Of a DNA stretch of 64,000 nt, positions 16,317 through 24,146 are shown in pieces; the first letter of the stretch is position 1, and each line of letters starts with the position of its first letter. Origin of the DNA: Bacillus badius NBRC 15713 (lineage in GTDB: Bacteria > Bacillota > Bacilli > Bacillales > Domibacillaceae). The DNA lies in NCBI RefSeq assembly GCF_001591605.1, contig NZ_BCVF01000010.1:40020-104019 (forward strand), written 5' to 3'. A program made the position numbers and the translations under genes. The notes under the pieces were generated by a model. The model ran no database searches. It worked only from the letters and a program-made list of their open reading frames with translations, and was not told the origin of the DNA.

Positions 16317-17525
16317 TTACATGATTGCCGGAGCATCCATAGCGGTGCGTAATTCTTTTTCCTTCCTGCCATAGAGGAAATAATAAAGAATCGAGAACGC
16401 GAATACGGCAATACCGAGTGCCATGTAGAGTGTGCTGTATCCGGTTCGCGGAATAATAAGCCCGAGCACATAAGGACCAAAGCCAAGACCGGCATCAAGG
16501 AAAATAAAGAAGGTGGAAGTCGCCAGTCCCATCCGATGAGGCGGGGTTAATTTTACGGCAATGGCTTGTGTGCTCGACTGCATATTTCCGAAGCCAAGGC
16601 CAATCAGAAAGCCTGCCAGCAACAATCCGAAGCCGTGGCTTGCCGCACTGAGAAGCAGCATGCCGGCTCCAAACACCATAAAAGCGGGGTACATTACGAA
16701 ATTGGCTCCCTTTATATCCATGAGGCGGCCGGTAAATGGACGAGACGCCAAAACAGCGGCTGCATAGACAATAAAGAAAAAGCTGGCGGCGTCTACCAAA
16801 TCAATTTCCATCGCATAAAAGTTAATAAAGGAAAGCACGCTTGAATAACAGAAAGCAACGGCAAGGGTCACAAAGGCGATCGGCAGCGCTCTCGGTTCTA
16901 CAAAGCTGGAAAGCTTCAGCCCCTTGACGGCTGCTTTATTCGCCCCTGCCTCCACTGGCGGCACACTCACTAAAAAGGCAATAGCTATACTCACCATTCC
17001 CAGCACCAGACAAAAACCGAAAATAATAGGAAAGCTCGTGTGCTGGCTCATAAACAAACCGATAAACGGACCGATGGCCGTTGCCAGTGTTGCGCTCATC
17101 GTATAATAGCCAATCCCCTCTCCTTTTCGTGTCGCCGGGATAATTTGGGCGACAATTGTACCGGTCGCCGTGCTCGCTATTCCCAATGTCAGCCCATGAA
17201 TGAAACGGTTGAAAAATAAAAACGCCAAGCCTAAATCAGCAAAATATAAAGCTGTCGCTAAAGTAAATAGCACGAGTCCGATAAATAACGTTTTTTTGCG
17301 GCCAATCGAATCAATCATCCGGCCGATCAACAGCCGGCCAATGAGTGTGCCAATGATGAAAATACCTGTCACCAGACCTGCCTGGCTCGTAGTGGCGTGA
17401 AATTCATCAACAGCGTACACCGCAATCGTTACCATTAATAAATAAAAAATGAGCGTCAGAAAAAAATTAATCCCGGAAACAACGATAAAGTCTTTTGTCC
17501 ACAGCTTTGGGCCTGATTGACTCAC
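16317..17525 (-). CDS. Major facilitator superfamily transporter (YwoG-like)
   Basis: A 12-helix MFS exporter of about 402 residues. The loop 2-3 motif is GRLLIGRMIDSIGRKKTLF, close to the MFS consensus GxxxDRxGRR, and SRPFTGRLMDIKGAN is the matching loop in the second half. Substrate is not evident; close Bacillus proteins are annotated as drug efflux. The start is probably GTG 17525, which overlaps the marR stop (ATGTGA) and has GGGAGA at 7 bases; ATG 17540 lacks a site. It is co-transcribed with the MarR gene, which likely represses it. Confidence 0.88.
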   Translation of the reverse strand: MSQSGPKLWTKDFIVVSGINFFLTLIFYLLMVTIAVYAVDEFHATTSQAGLVTGIFIIGTLIGRLLIGRMIDSIGRKKTLFIGLVLFTLATALYFADLGLAFLFFNRFIHGLTLGIASTATGTIVAQIIPATRKGEGIGYYTMSATLATAIGPFIGLFMSQHTSFPIIFGFCLVLGMVSIAIAFLVSVPPVEAGANKAAVKGLKLSSFVEPRALPIAFVTLAVAFCYSSVLSFINFYAMEIDLVDAASFFFIVYAAAVLASRPFTGRLMDIKGANFVMYPAFMVFGAGMLLLSAASHGFGLLLAGFLIGLGFGNMQSSTQAIAVKLTPPHRMGLATSTFFIFLDAGLGFGPYVLGLIIPRTGYSTLYMALGIAVFAFSILYYFLYGRKEKELRTAMDAPAIM

Positions 17526-17959
17526 ATTTCCATCTCCCATTTTGTAATTTTCTGCTGAATGTCCTTCATGAGGCGAATGGCTTCTAGCTGCTCTTCTTCT
17601 GAAATGCCTTCTATAATTTTTTCCTCAAAGGCATCAATCGTCAGCCGAACCTCCTGATACACACTCACCCCCGCCTCGGTCAGCTGCATTCTTTTTTCCC
17701 GCTTATCCTTTGTCGGCACCGCCTCTAAATAGCCCAGCTCCTTCAAGCGCTGCACCGTCCGGGTCATTGTAGGTTTTTCCACGCTTTGGTAGCTCGCTAA
17801 CTCCACCAGCGTGGCCGGTCCAAAATTAAATAAATAATATAATACCGTCCATTGCGCCCGGTAAAGGCCATGCTTGCCGAGAAGCGCATTCAGCTGGTTC
17901 TCGAAAGGACGGTATAACAGCAAAAATTGATAAAAAAACTTTTGAAACGTTTGAATCAC
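17522..17959 (-). CDS. MarR-family transcriptional regulator
   Basis: A 145-residue winged-helix repressor: helix-turn-helix around residues 48-75 (LVELASYQSVEKPTMTRTVQ) and the wing DKREKRMQLTEAG at about 90-102. Operons of a MarR gene with an MFS gene usually encode inducible efflux with autoregulation. Two adjacent GTG codons could start it; GTG 17959 is preferred because GGGAA sits 6 bases upstream, whereas GTG 17965 abuts the site. An imperfect palindrome lies just upstream. Confidence 0.88.
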   Translation of the reverse strand: MIQTFQKFFYQFLLLYRPFENQLNALLGKHGLYRAQWTVLYYLFNFGPATLVELASYQSVEKPTMTRTVQRLKELGYLEAVPTKDKREKRMQLTEAGVSVYQEVRLTIDAFEEKIIEGISEEEQLEAIRLMKDIQQKITKWEMEM

Positions 17960-17979
17960 AATCACTTCCCGATAAAATA

Positions 17980-17994
17980 GTTAGCCTGGGTAAC
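17980..17994. promoter_or_regulatory. Candidate MarR operator
   Basis: GTTAGCCTGGGTAAC is a 15-bp imperfect palindrome with a single mismatched pair, 20 bp upstream of the marR start. Its size and place fit a MarR-family autoregulatory site. No other copy was noticed in the window. Confidence 0.4.
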
Positions 17995-18080
17995 CATTTC
18001 AATATAACAAAAAAAGGTAAACTTTGTCTAGTCCTTCATAAACATTTAAAATGAAGAAAAAGAAGAAAGGAATGAAAAGT

Positions 18081-18248
18081 ATGCCCTTTAACAGAAAAAG
18101 AAAACGAAAGGAAGACAATAAAAAGTATTCCTTCTTTGACTTTATTCTGGACCTTCTGCTTGCGGTTCCCGAGCTGCTGCTGTTTGCTGTCCGTTCGCTG
18201 CTGTTCGGCCTGAGATACGCGCTGCGCTGGGTGGCTGACATCTTCTAG
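18081..18248 (+). CDS. Small basic membrane protein, uncharacterised
   Basis: A 55-residue protein with a very basic N-terminus (MPFNRKRKRKEDNKKYS) and one long hydrophobic helix (FFDFILDLLLAVPELLLF) continuing into an amphipathic end. ATG 18081 is chosen because GAAAGGA lies 10 bases before it; ATG 18051 is in frame but has no site. I do not recognise it. It could be a single-span or peripheral membrane peptide. Confidence 0.55.
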   Translation: MPFNRKRKRKEDNKKYSFFDFILDLLLAVPELLLFAVRSLLFGLRYALRWVADIF

Positions 18249-18346
18249 CCTCTCTTTGCCCTTTCGCCATGCCGGCTGTACAACTCACCAAAAGAAGAGT
18301 GCTGCATACAGTAAAAGGAACGCATGACGAAAGGGGATAAAAACAG

Positions 18347-18868
18347 ATGGATTATAGAGATTACTATCATTACTACTCTGCCTTCCCTCCCGAAGAAAAT
18401 CGAATGTTCGAAGCTGAAACACTATATGATTTCTCACCAGACCCGCGCCAAGGCCAGGGATTTCAGGGAGGATGGCCTCCTGGGTTTCCATCCGGCCAGC
18501 AGCCAGTCGGGCCGATGGGCTTTCCGTCCAGCCAGCAGCCGGGATTCGGAACGCCCGGATTTCCATCCACTCCGCCTCCGGGAACTCCAGGGGGAGGCGC
18601 TCAGCAAGGCGGACCGCCGTCGTCGCCTCCTCCAGCCTTTACTCCTCAGCTGCAGCAAACAGGGGCCACTCCTTTTGCGGTCGATCCCGGCGGAATAAGA
18701 GGCTGCTTGTACCGGTATACCTATGTCTGGATGGAGGGCGGCCGAAGCTTTTGGTTTTACCCGACCTTTGTAGGGAGAAACTCTGTTGCCGGGTGGCGCT
18801 GGAGAAATGGCCGATGGGTTTATTACGGAACAGACTTGCGGAGAATTCGCTCGTTCCAATGTTTTTAG
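18347..18868 (+). CDS. Pro/Gly-rich protein with aromatic C-terminal domain, unknown
   Basis: A 173-residue soluble protein with no signal peptide. Residues 35-105 are low complexity (Pro, Gly, Gln, Ser; repeats of the type GFPSxQQP). Residues 115-173 are a compact aromatic-rich domain (RGCLYRYTYVWMEGGRSFWF, then VAGWRWRNGRWVYYG) with two Cys. AGGGG lies 10 bases before the ATG. The mix of a disordered Pro/Gly arm and an aromatic head resembles spore-coat or surface proteins, but that is inference; I cannot name a family. A good terminator follows. Confidence 0.75.
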   Translation: MDYRDYYHYYSAFPPEENRMFEAETLYDFSPDPRQGQGFQGGWPPGFPSGQQPVGPMGFPSSQQPGFGTPGFPSTPPPGTPGGGAQQGGPPSSPPPAFTPQLQQTGATPFAVDPGGIRGCLYRYTYVWMEGGRSFWFYPTFVGRNSVAGWRWRNGRWVYYGTDLRRIRSFQCF

Positions 18869-18869
18869 T

Positions 18870-18909
18870 AAAAAGGAGGATGCTCCAAGACAGAGCCATC
18901 CTCCTTTTT
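18870..18909 (+). terminator. Intrinsic terminator after the Pro/Gly-rich gene
   Basis: AAAAGGAGGATG and CATCCTCCTTTT form a 12-bp stem with a 14-base loop, ending in a T tract (CTCCTTTTTA). It starts one base after the stop. Confidence 0.9.
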
Positions 18910-18939
18910 ATGATATTCTGCCGCCCAACTGCCACAAAT

Positions 18940-18973
18940 AAAAAAGCTCCTCCGGTTTACCAAGCCGGAGGAG
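18940..18973 (-). terminator. Intrinsic terminator after the superoxide dismutase gene
   Basis: CTCCTCCGG (18947-18955) pairs with CCGGAGGAG (18965-18973). Read on the minus strand the hairpin is followed by CUUUUUUAUUU. It lies 28 bp after the sod stop. Confidence 0.9.
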
Positions 18974-19001
18974 AAGGTGGCATTTCAATACATTCATTCC
19001 C

Positions 19002-19622
19002 TTATGCATACGATTGTTGTTCGGATTTTAGATAGAGGTCATTTACCTTATCCCAGTTGACAGTATTCCACCAGTTTGCGACAAATTCAGGCCGGCGGTT
19101 TTGATACTTTAAATAATAAGCATGCTCCCATACATCAATCACAAGAAGCGGCACTTTGCCTTCCATTAGCGGCGTATCCTGATTAGGCGTACTCATGACC
19201 GCCAGCCCATCTCCGTCTTTGACGAGCCAGCCGTAGCCGCTTCCAAACCGTGAAACAGCTGCCTGTGAGAGCTGCTCCTTAAAGCGGTCAAAAGACTTGA
19301 AATAATAATCGATCGCTTTCCCGATATCCGCTGTCGGCTCCCCTCCGCCATTTGGAGTCATCAATTCCCAAAACAAACTGTGGCTGTAATGTCCGCCGCC
19401 ATTATTCCTTACCGCTGTTTGAATCTCTTCAGGAAGCGATGACAGGTTGCTCAGTAAATACTCTAACGGCTGATCCTGTAAACCCTCATGCGCTTCTAAT
19501 GCTTTATTTAACTGGTTTACATAGGTCGCATGATGCTTCCCATGATGAATTTCCAGCGTGCGGCCATCAATATAAGGCTCAAGCTCATCGTACTCATATG
19601 GAAGCTTAGGCAACGAAAACAT
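19002..19622 (-). CDS. Mn/Fe superoxide dismutase
   Basis: Dismutates superoxide to hydrogen peroxide and oxygen. Metal ligands are all visible: His in EIHHGKHHATYVNQLNKAL, His in GGGHYSHSLFWELM, and Asp and His in VIDVWEHAYYLKYQNRR. The C-terminal NWWNTVNW is typical. The 206-residue form starts at ATG 19622, 9 bases after GGGGGG; the longer frame starts with a TTG before that site. GGGHYSHS differs from the GGGHANHS of the common SodA, so this may be a second, specialised enzyme. A long palindrome lies 30 bp upstream. Confidence 0.94.
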   Translation of the reverse strand: MFSLPKLPYEYDELEPYIDGRTLEIHHGKHHATYVNQLNKALEAHEGLQDQPLEYLLSNLSSLPEEIQTAVRNNGGGHYSHSLFWELMTPNGGGEPTADIGKAIDYYFKSFDRFKEQLSQAAVSRFGSGYGWLVKDGDGLAVMSTPNQDTPLMEGKVPLLVIDVWEHAYYLKYQNRRPEFVANWWNTVNWDKVNDLYLKSEQQSYA

Positions 19623-19652
19623 CCCATTATTCCCCCCTCTCAAAAAAGTTTC

Positions 19653-19677
19653 CTTAGGTAAAATTTATTTACCTAAG
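19653..19677. promoter_or_regulatory. Palindromic operator upstream of superoxide dismutase
   Basis: CTTAGGTAAA (19653-19662) and TTTACCTAAG (19668-19677) are perfect 10-bp arms around ATTTA. The site is 30 bp before the sod start, where a repressor would block transcription. TTAGG...CCTAA arms resemble DtxR/MntR-type metal-regulator boxes, but the regulator is not known. Confidence 0.6.
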
Positions 19678-19925
19678 TGAAAATTTATCCTATTTTCAAT
19701 ATAAAGTCAACTCCTTCCATCTATTATTTTCAAATTAATAAGCAATAAATATTTGTAAGAATTTTTAGAATAAATTGATAAATTGTAATATAATAGGGAA
19801 GAGGACATGCTTTCCGGCTTGACTTAACAGGAAAGGAGGAGGAAATAACCAGCTAGTCCTTAACCGGATCATATTGGCCTTATTTTTATTTGAGCCTATA
19901 CAAAATGTTGATAGGAGGCGGATGG

Positions 19926-21374
19926 ATGAGCGAACAGAGGTTTTTAAAGACACTGGGAAACAGGGATGTACTTGCTTTGGCGTTCGGAGCCATGATTGGC
20001 TGGGGCTGGGTCGTCACAACTGGACTGTGGATTACGGAGGCCGGTTCGTTAGGAGCGATTCTAGCATTCTTAATTGGCGGGATCGTGGTGACGTTCGTCG
20101 GCTTGACGTATGCGGAGCTGGCATCAGCCCTTCCCCTGGCCGGGGGCGAGCACGTATACAGCTATAAAGCCATGGGACGGGTGCCCAGCTTTATTACTAC
20201 ATGGGCAATCGTATTAGGCTACGTCTCGGTCGTCGCTTTTGAAGCGGTTGCCTTGCCGACTGTTTTCGAATATTTAATTCCGAACTACAGCCAAGGGTAC
20301 CTTTATACGGTCGCCGGCTGGGATGTTACAGCTACGTGGGCTGGTGTAGGGATTATTGGTTCGATTGTTATTGCGTGGATCAACTATCGAGGCATCAAGT
20401 TTTCAACGGCGATTACATTTATTTTGACGTTGGTCATCGCTATTGCCGGCATTTTATTGATTACTGGAAGCTCCATCTCCGGCAGTACGGCTAATATGCA
20501 GCCGCTGTTTGAAAAAGGAGCAGCCGGACTGCTGACAGTGATTGTCATGACACCTTTTATGTTTGTCGGGTTTGATGTTATTCCACAGGCTTCTGAAGAA
20601 ATTAACCTTCCGCCAAAACAAATTGGCAAGCTTCTGATCTTTTCCGTTATGCTTGCTGTTGTCTGGTATATTGCCGTTATATTTGGCGTTTCCCGCATAC
20701 TCACTCCCGGGGAAATCGCGAATTCTAATCTGGTGACGGCCGATGCCATGGCCAAAGCCTTTGGAAACAGCCAGCTAATGGGCAACATCCTCGTGCTGGG
20801 CGGAATTGGCGGGATCTTAACGAGCTGGATCGGCTTTTATGTCGGCGGCAGCCGGGCCATCTATGCGCTCGCTAAATCGGGCATGCTGCCAAAGTCGCTC
20901 GGAGAACTGCATCCAAAGTACAATACTCCTCACAAGGCTATTCTATTAATTGCTGTTTTATCGACTGCTGCTCCTTTACTCGGCCGTCCGGCCTTAGTCT
21001 GGTTCGTTGATGCCGGCGGTTTAGGTCTGGTCGTTGCTTGGTTTATGGTGGCTCTATCCTTTATCATCCTGCGGAAAAAGCTGCCGGCGATGCACCGGCC
21101 GTTCAAGCTTCCTGGCGGCACGGCGATCGGCTGGATTGCTGCCTTTATGGCTCTCGGTGTATCCATTCTTTATATGCCTGGCATGCCGTCCGCTCTCGTC
21201 TGGCCTTATGAGTGGATCATTGTCTTCGCCTGGGCCATTCTGGGCGCTATCTTCTACAAGCTGTCGATGTCCAAATACGGCGCAGAAAATTCGGATAAGC
21301 ATATGGACAAAGAAATCGACCGGATTATTCAATTTGATGAAGAGCCGCCAGATTTAAAGAAAAAAAGCCTCTAG
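19926..21374 (+). CDS. APC-superfamily amino acid or amine permease
   Basis: A 482-residue, 12-helix transporter of the amino acid-polyamine-organocation superfamily. The first helix region GAMIGWGWVVTTGLWI is the unwound substrate-binding TM1 typical of the family, and TYAELASALPLAGGEHVYSYKAMG is the conserved TM2-TM3 loop. The C-terminal ~40 residues are hydrophilic and acidic. Substrate cannot be told. ATG 19926 has AGGAGG at 7 bases; the earlier in-frame ATGs lack one. TATAAT at 19789-19794 could be its -10, with no good -35. Confidence 0.9.
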   Translation: MSEQRFLKTLGNRDVLALAFGAMIGWGWVVTTGLWITEAGSLGAILAFLIGGIVVTFVGLTYAELASALPLAGGEHVYSYKAMGRVPSFITTWAIVLGYVSVVAFEAVALPTVFEYLIPNYSQGYLYTVAGWDVTATWAGVGIIGSIVIAWINYRGIKFSTAITFILTLVIAIAGILLITGSSISGSTANMQPLFEKGAAGLLTVIVMTPFMFVGFDVIPQASEEINLPPKQIGKLLIFSVMLAVVWYIAVIFGVSRILTPGEIANSNLVTADAMAKAFGNSQLMGNILVLGGIGGILTSWIGFYVGGSRAIYALAKSGMLPKSLGELHPKYNTPHKAILLIAVLSTAAPLLGRPALVWFVDAGGLGLVVAWFMVALSFIILRKKLPAMHRPFKLPGGTAIGWIAAFMALGVSILYMPGMPSALVWPYEWIIVFAWAILGAIFYKLSMSKYGAENSDKHMDKEIDRIIQFDEEPPDLKKKSL

Positions 21375-21395
21375 GCTGTCATAAACATGATTTAG

Positions 21396-21432
21396 AAGAG
21401 AGCTGCCGCTTTTCACCAGGCAGCTCTCTTTA
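21396..21432. terminator. Hairpin terminator between permease and ABC exporter genes
   Basis: AAGAGAGCTGCC (21396-21407) pairs with GGCAGCTCTCTT (21419-21430), 12 bp. It lies between the convergent permease and ABC permease genes and may serve both. Confidence 0.85.
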
Positions 21433-21445
21433 GGTTGATTCTATT

Positions 21446-22780
21446 TTACTCAAATCTTAATGCCTTGCTCGGATTCATTCTTGCCGCTTTCAATGCCGGG
21501 TAAATGCCGAATAATGTACCAACGCCAAGAGACGAATAGAGTGCAAGCTTCACCGCCCAAAGAGGCAAAACAAGAGAGAAAACCGAAATATTGTGATTCC
21601 ATAGCTCGATAAATAAATAACCAATACCGAGACCGATGAGTCCGCCGAGAACACAAAGCAGAAGCGTTTCGAAGAAAAACTGGAGCATTACCTCAAAAGT
21701 GGTCGCGCCGAGGGCCTTGCGTATCCCGATTTCCCGGGTGCGTTCCCTGACCGACATCACCATGACATTCATAATGCCTGTGCCGCTAATAATTAAGGCC
21801 GTAACGGTAATACCGGCAAGCATTGCTTGCAAAATCGTTGTGACCTTATTCAACGCCTCAAGCATTTGCTCTTGCTTGACCACACTATAATCGATGTCCT
21901 TGTGATGCGTTTTGATCGCCGCAAATACATCGCTGTCAACCTGATCAATAGTCTCCGTGCTGTCTGCCTCAACAATTATCTTGTTCAGGTTTTTCATGCC
22001 GGTCTCCTGCAGAGCAGTGTTGATCGGCATAACGACATTATTGTCAGTGCTTGAACCGAGCGCTGCATTCGGTGACAGCACGCCAATGACCTTGTACTTT
22101 TCATTGTTGATGGCGACTTCTTTTCCAACAAGCGAGGCTTCCTGTTTCTGGGCGGATGCTTTTTGTGCAGTCAACGCGGAGAATAACCGTTTCCACCAAG
22201 GTTCAGGGGCAGGGTGCCCCGGTGTCTGAGTAGCCTCAGAAGTGCTTTCCTTTCCAAGCAGGCCGTCATGAATATTGCTCCCTAAGACAACCACCTTAGC
22301 TTTAGTTTCCTGTTCTTTTTTCGTAAAAAATCGGCCCTCTGCAAGCTCTGCATGCTGCACACGGCTATATTGATCTGTGGTTCCCACAAGAACGGATTGA
22401 AGCTTTTTTGCTTCTTTGCCTTCACCTGACTGTATGGTAGTCACGGTTTCCAGATGGGGGGTGACTGACCGGACGTTCTCTACCTTTTCCGCCTCTTTCG
22501 CGTCTTCATACGTTAATGTGCTGGGTACGCTGGTTAACCCGCTCAACAGATCTTTCTGTCCGCTCATAGTATCGAGAACGCGCCCGGGGATCACCAGAAT
22601 TTGTTCAGCCCCGAGCCCTCCCATTTGCTTGAGCAGCGTGTCCTTCACGCCAATCGATATAGAAGCCAGCACAATGACTGAAAACATTCCAATGACGACG
22701 CCGAACATGGCAAACAGCACCCGCAGGCGATTGGCCCATAACCCAAGCCAAGCCAGTTTAAATCCCGTAAGCAGCTTCAT
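21446..22780 (-). CDS. ABC transporter permease, MacB/FtsX type
   Basis: A 444-residue membrane subunit with the MacB layout: one N-terminal helix (about 20-45, LFAMFGVVIGMFSVIVLASI), a large extracellular MacB-PCD domain (about 50-310), and three C-terminal helices (about 320-440) with the cytoplasmic motif SVRERTREIGIRKALGA. The extracytoplasmic part has a long insert around residues 180-225. Such exporters move peptides, lipids or antibiotics. The gene overlaps the ATPase gene by 23 bp. No membrane-fusion partner lies next to it. Confidence 0.92.
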   Translation of the reverse strand: MKLLTGFKLAWLGLWANRLRVLFAMFGVVIGMFSVIVLASISIGVKDTLLKQMGGLGAEQILVIPGRVLDTMSGQKDLLSGLTSVPSTLTYEDAKEAEKVENVRSVTPHLETVTTIQSGEGKEAKKLQSVLVGTTDQYSRVQHAELAEGRFFTKKEQETKAKVVVLGSNIHDGLLGKESTSEATQTPGHPAPEPWWKRLFSALTAQKASAQKQEASLVGKEVAINNEKYKVIGVLSPNAALGSSTDNNVVMPINTALQETGMKNLNKIIVEADSTETIDQVDSDVFAAIKTHHKDIDYSVVKQEQMLEALNKVTTILQAMLAGITVTALIISGTGIMNVMVMSVRERTREIGIRKALGATTFEVMLQFFFETLLLCVLGGLIGLGIGYLFIELWNHNISVFSLVLPLWAVKLALYSSLGVGTLFGIYPALKAARMNPSKALRFE

Positions 22781-23447
22781 TAGCCATCTCCTTCAGCATC
22801 CCATTTTTCAATAGCAAAATCCTCTCAGCCCGTTTAGCCACTTCCAAGTCATGGGTGATCATGATAACAGTTGCTCCATCGGCATGCACCTGTTCCATTA
22901 GCTGCAGCACATTTTCTGTCGTTTCCTCATCCAGGCTCCCTGTCGGTTCATCAGCCAAGATTAAGTCCGGCTCGTTGACAAGCGCCCGGGCAATGGCTAC
23001 CCGCTGCTTTTCCCCGCCAGACAAGCGACTCGGCTTTTGATTTCTTTTATGAAATAACCCGACTTCTTTCAGCAAATGAAGAACTTTTGCCCGCTTCCCG
23101 CTCCACCTTTTCTGTCCGTAGGTAAGCGGGAGCAGCACATTTTGATAGACGGACATGTTAGGGATAAGCTGAAACTGCTGAAATACAAACCCGATTTTCT
23201 CGTTCCGCAAAGCTGCCCGTTTGCCTTTTCCCATTCTATGAACAGCTTGTCCCGCCAGTTCATATTCACCGCTGTCAAGAACATCAAGCGTCCCTAACAA
23301 GTTCAGCAGCGTACTTTTTCCAGAACCGGACTTGCCCATAATTGCCACATACTCGCCTTTTTCAACATGTAAATTCACTCCCCGCAAAATCGGCAGCTTC
23401 TCTCCTCCTGAGCGGTAAAGCTTTTGTACATTGCGTAATTCAATCAT
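22758..23447 (-). CDS. ABC transporter ATP-binding protein (LolD/MacB type)
   Basis: A 229-residue ATPase partner of the downstream permease. Walker A is GKSGSGKSTLLNLLG, the Q-loop VFQQFQLIPNMS, the signature LSGGEKQRVAIARALV, Walker B LILADEPTGSLDEET and the H-loop MITHDLEVA. ATG 23447 (MIELRNVQ) is chosen because GGAGGG lies 7 bases before it; the frame could be extended to a TTG inside that site. Genes for both subunits are alone on this transcript. Confidence 0.95.
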   Translation of the reverse strand: MIELRNVQKLYRSGGEKLPILRGVNLHVEKGEYVAIMGKSGSGKSTLLNLLGTLDVLDSGEYELAGQAVHRMGKGKRAALRNEKIGFVFQQFQLIPNMSVYQNVLLPLTYGQKRWSGKRAKVLHLLKEVGLFHKRNQKPSRLSGGEKQRVAIARALVNEPDLILADEPTGSLDEETTENVLQLMEQVHADGATVIMITHDLEVAKRAERILLLKNGMLKEMANEAAYGI

Positions 23448-23496
23448 TTCAATACCCTCCAATCACCTTTAAAAAGTGAACCGCTGCATTGAGTAG

Positions 23497-23543
23497 AAAA
23501 GCCCGCGATGATAAGGAAACAAGGCCTTATCGCCGCGGGCTTT
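23497..23543 (-). terminator. Terminator at the end of the polysaccharide operon
   Basis: GCCCGCG and GATAAGG pair with CCTTATC and CGCGGGC around a short loop. On the minus strand it follows the VanZ-like stop by about 30 bp and ends in CUUUUCU. It closes the transcription unit and separates it from the ABC exporter. Confidence 0.8.
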
Positions 23544-23573
23544 CATGGCAGCATCTGCCAATCATATGCGTAA

Positions 23574-24089
23574 CTATTTACAAATTCTGTTGAAAGCCAG
23601 CACAAAGCCGGACCTCCTTTTCGCATAAACCGGCACGTAAAGAGCAAGCGCCAGAACCGCTCCGAACATATCTAAAAGGACATCATTCAGAAGCGGTGTC
23701 CGGCCGCCCGTATACATTTGATGCAATTCATCAATCATGGCATACCCAGCGGTGCCGGCAAAGGCCATCCAGATGCTTCTGACTAATCTGCTTGGGTCAT
23801 ACATTTCACACACTCGAAACCATGCAACAGCCAGTACGCCGAATAAAAACAAATGAGCAAACTTCCGGATGAAAAATTCGATAAAATAATAGTACCCTTG
23901 GGTCCCAATGGATATCTCTTTTCCCCAGTACACAACCTTACAGGAAGATAACGCACCGGCAAACGGCTCTCCCGGGAGCATTTGTTTTAAAAGCGGCACA
24001 AGCGACTGCTCCTCGTATGTTTGCGAAGAAAAAGAGTAAATGATTCCTGCCACAAGGAACAGCGCCGCCATCCTTAATAAGTACGGCAT
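23574..24089 (-). CDS. VanZ-family membrane protein
   Basis: A 171-residue protein with about four membrane segments and the VanZ-like core FIRKFAHLFLFGVLAVAWFR followed by GYAMIDELHQMYTGGRTPLLNDVLLDMFGA, in which the His, Asp-Glu and Gln cluster is conserved. VanZ relatives confer teicoplanin resistance in some species; most are of unknown role. ATG 24089 is preferred since AAGGAG lies 8 bases upstream; the frame is open for 18 more codons. It is the last gene of the polysaccharide cluster. Confidence 0.85.
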   Translation of the reverse strand: MPYLLRMAALFLVAGIIYSFSSQTYEEQSLVPLLKQMLPGEPFAGALSSCKVVYWGKEISIGTQGYYYFIEFFIRKFAHLFLFGVLAVAWFRVCEMYDPSRLVRSIWMAFAGTAGYAMIDELHQMYTGGRTPLLNDVLLDMFGAVLALALYVPVYAKRRSGFVLAFNRICK

Positions 24090-24146
24090 GACAAAAACTC
24101 CTTCAGCGGACGGCCATATAACGGCCAACTGTATGAAAAACACCTA

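Noticed and set aside
21446..24089. VanZ and ABC exporter as an antibiotic-resistance island
   Set aside because: They are separated by a terminator, have ordinary composition, and VanZ-like proteins are widespread; no specific resistance genes are present.
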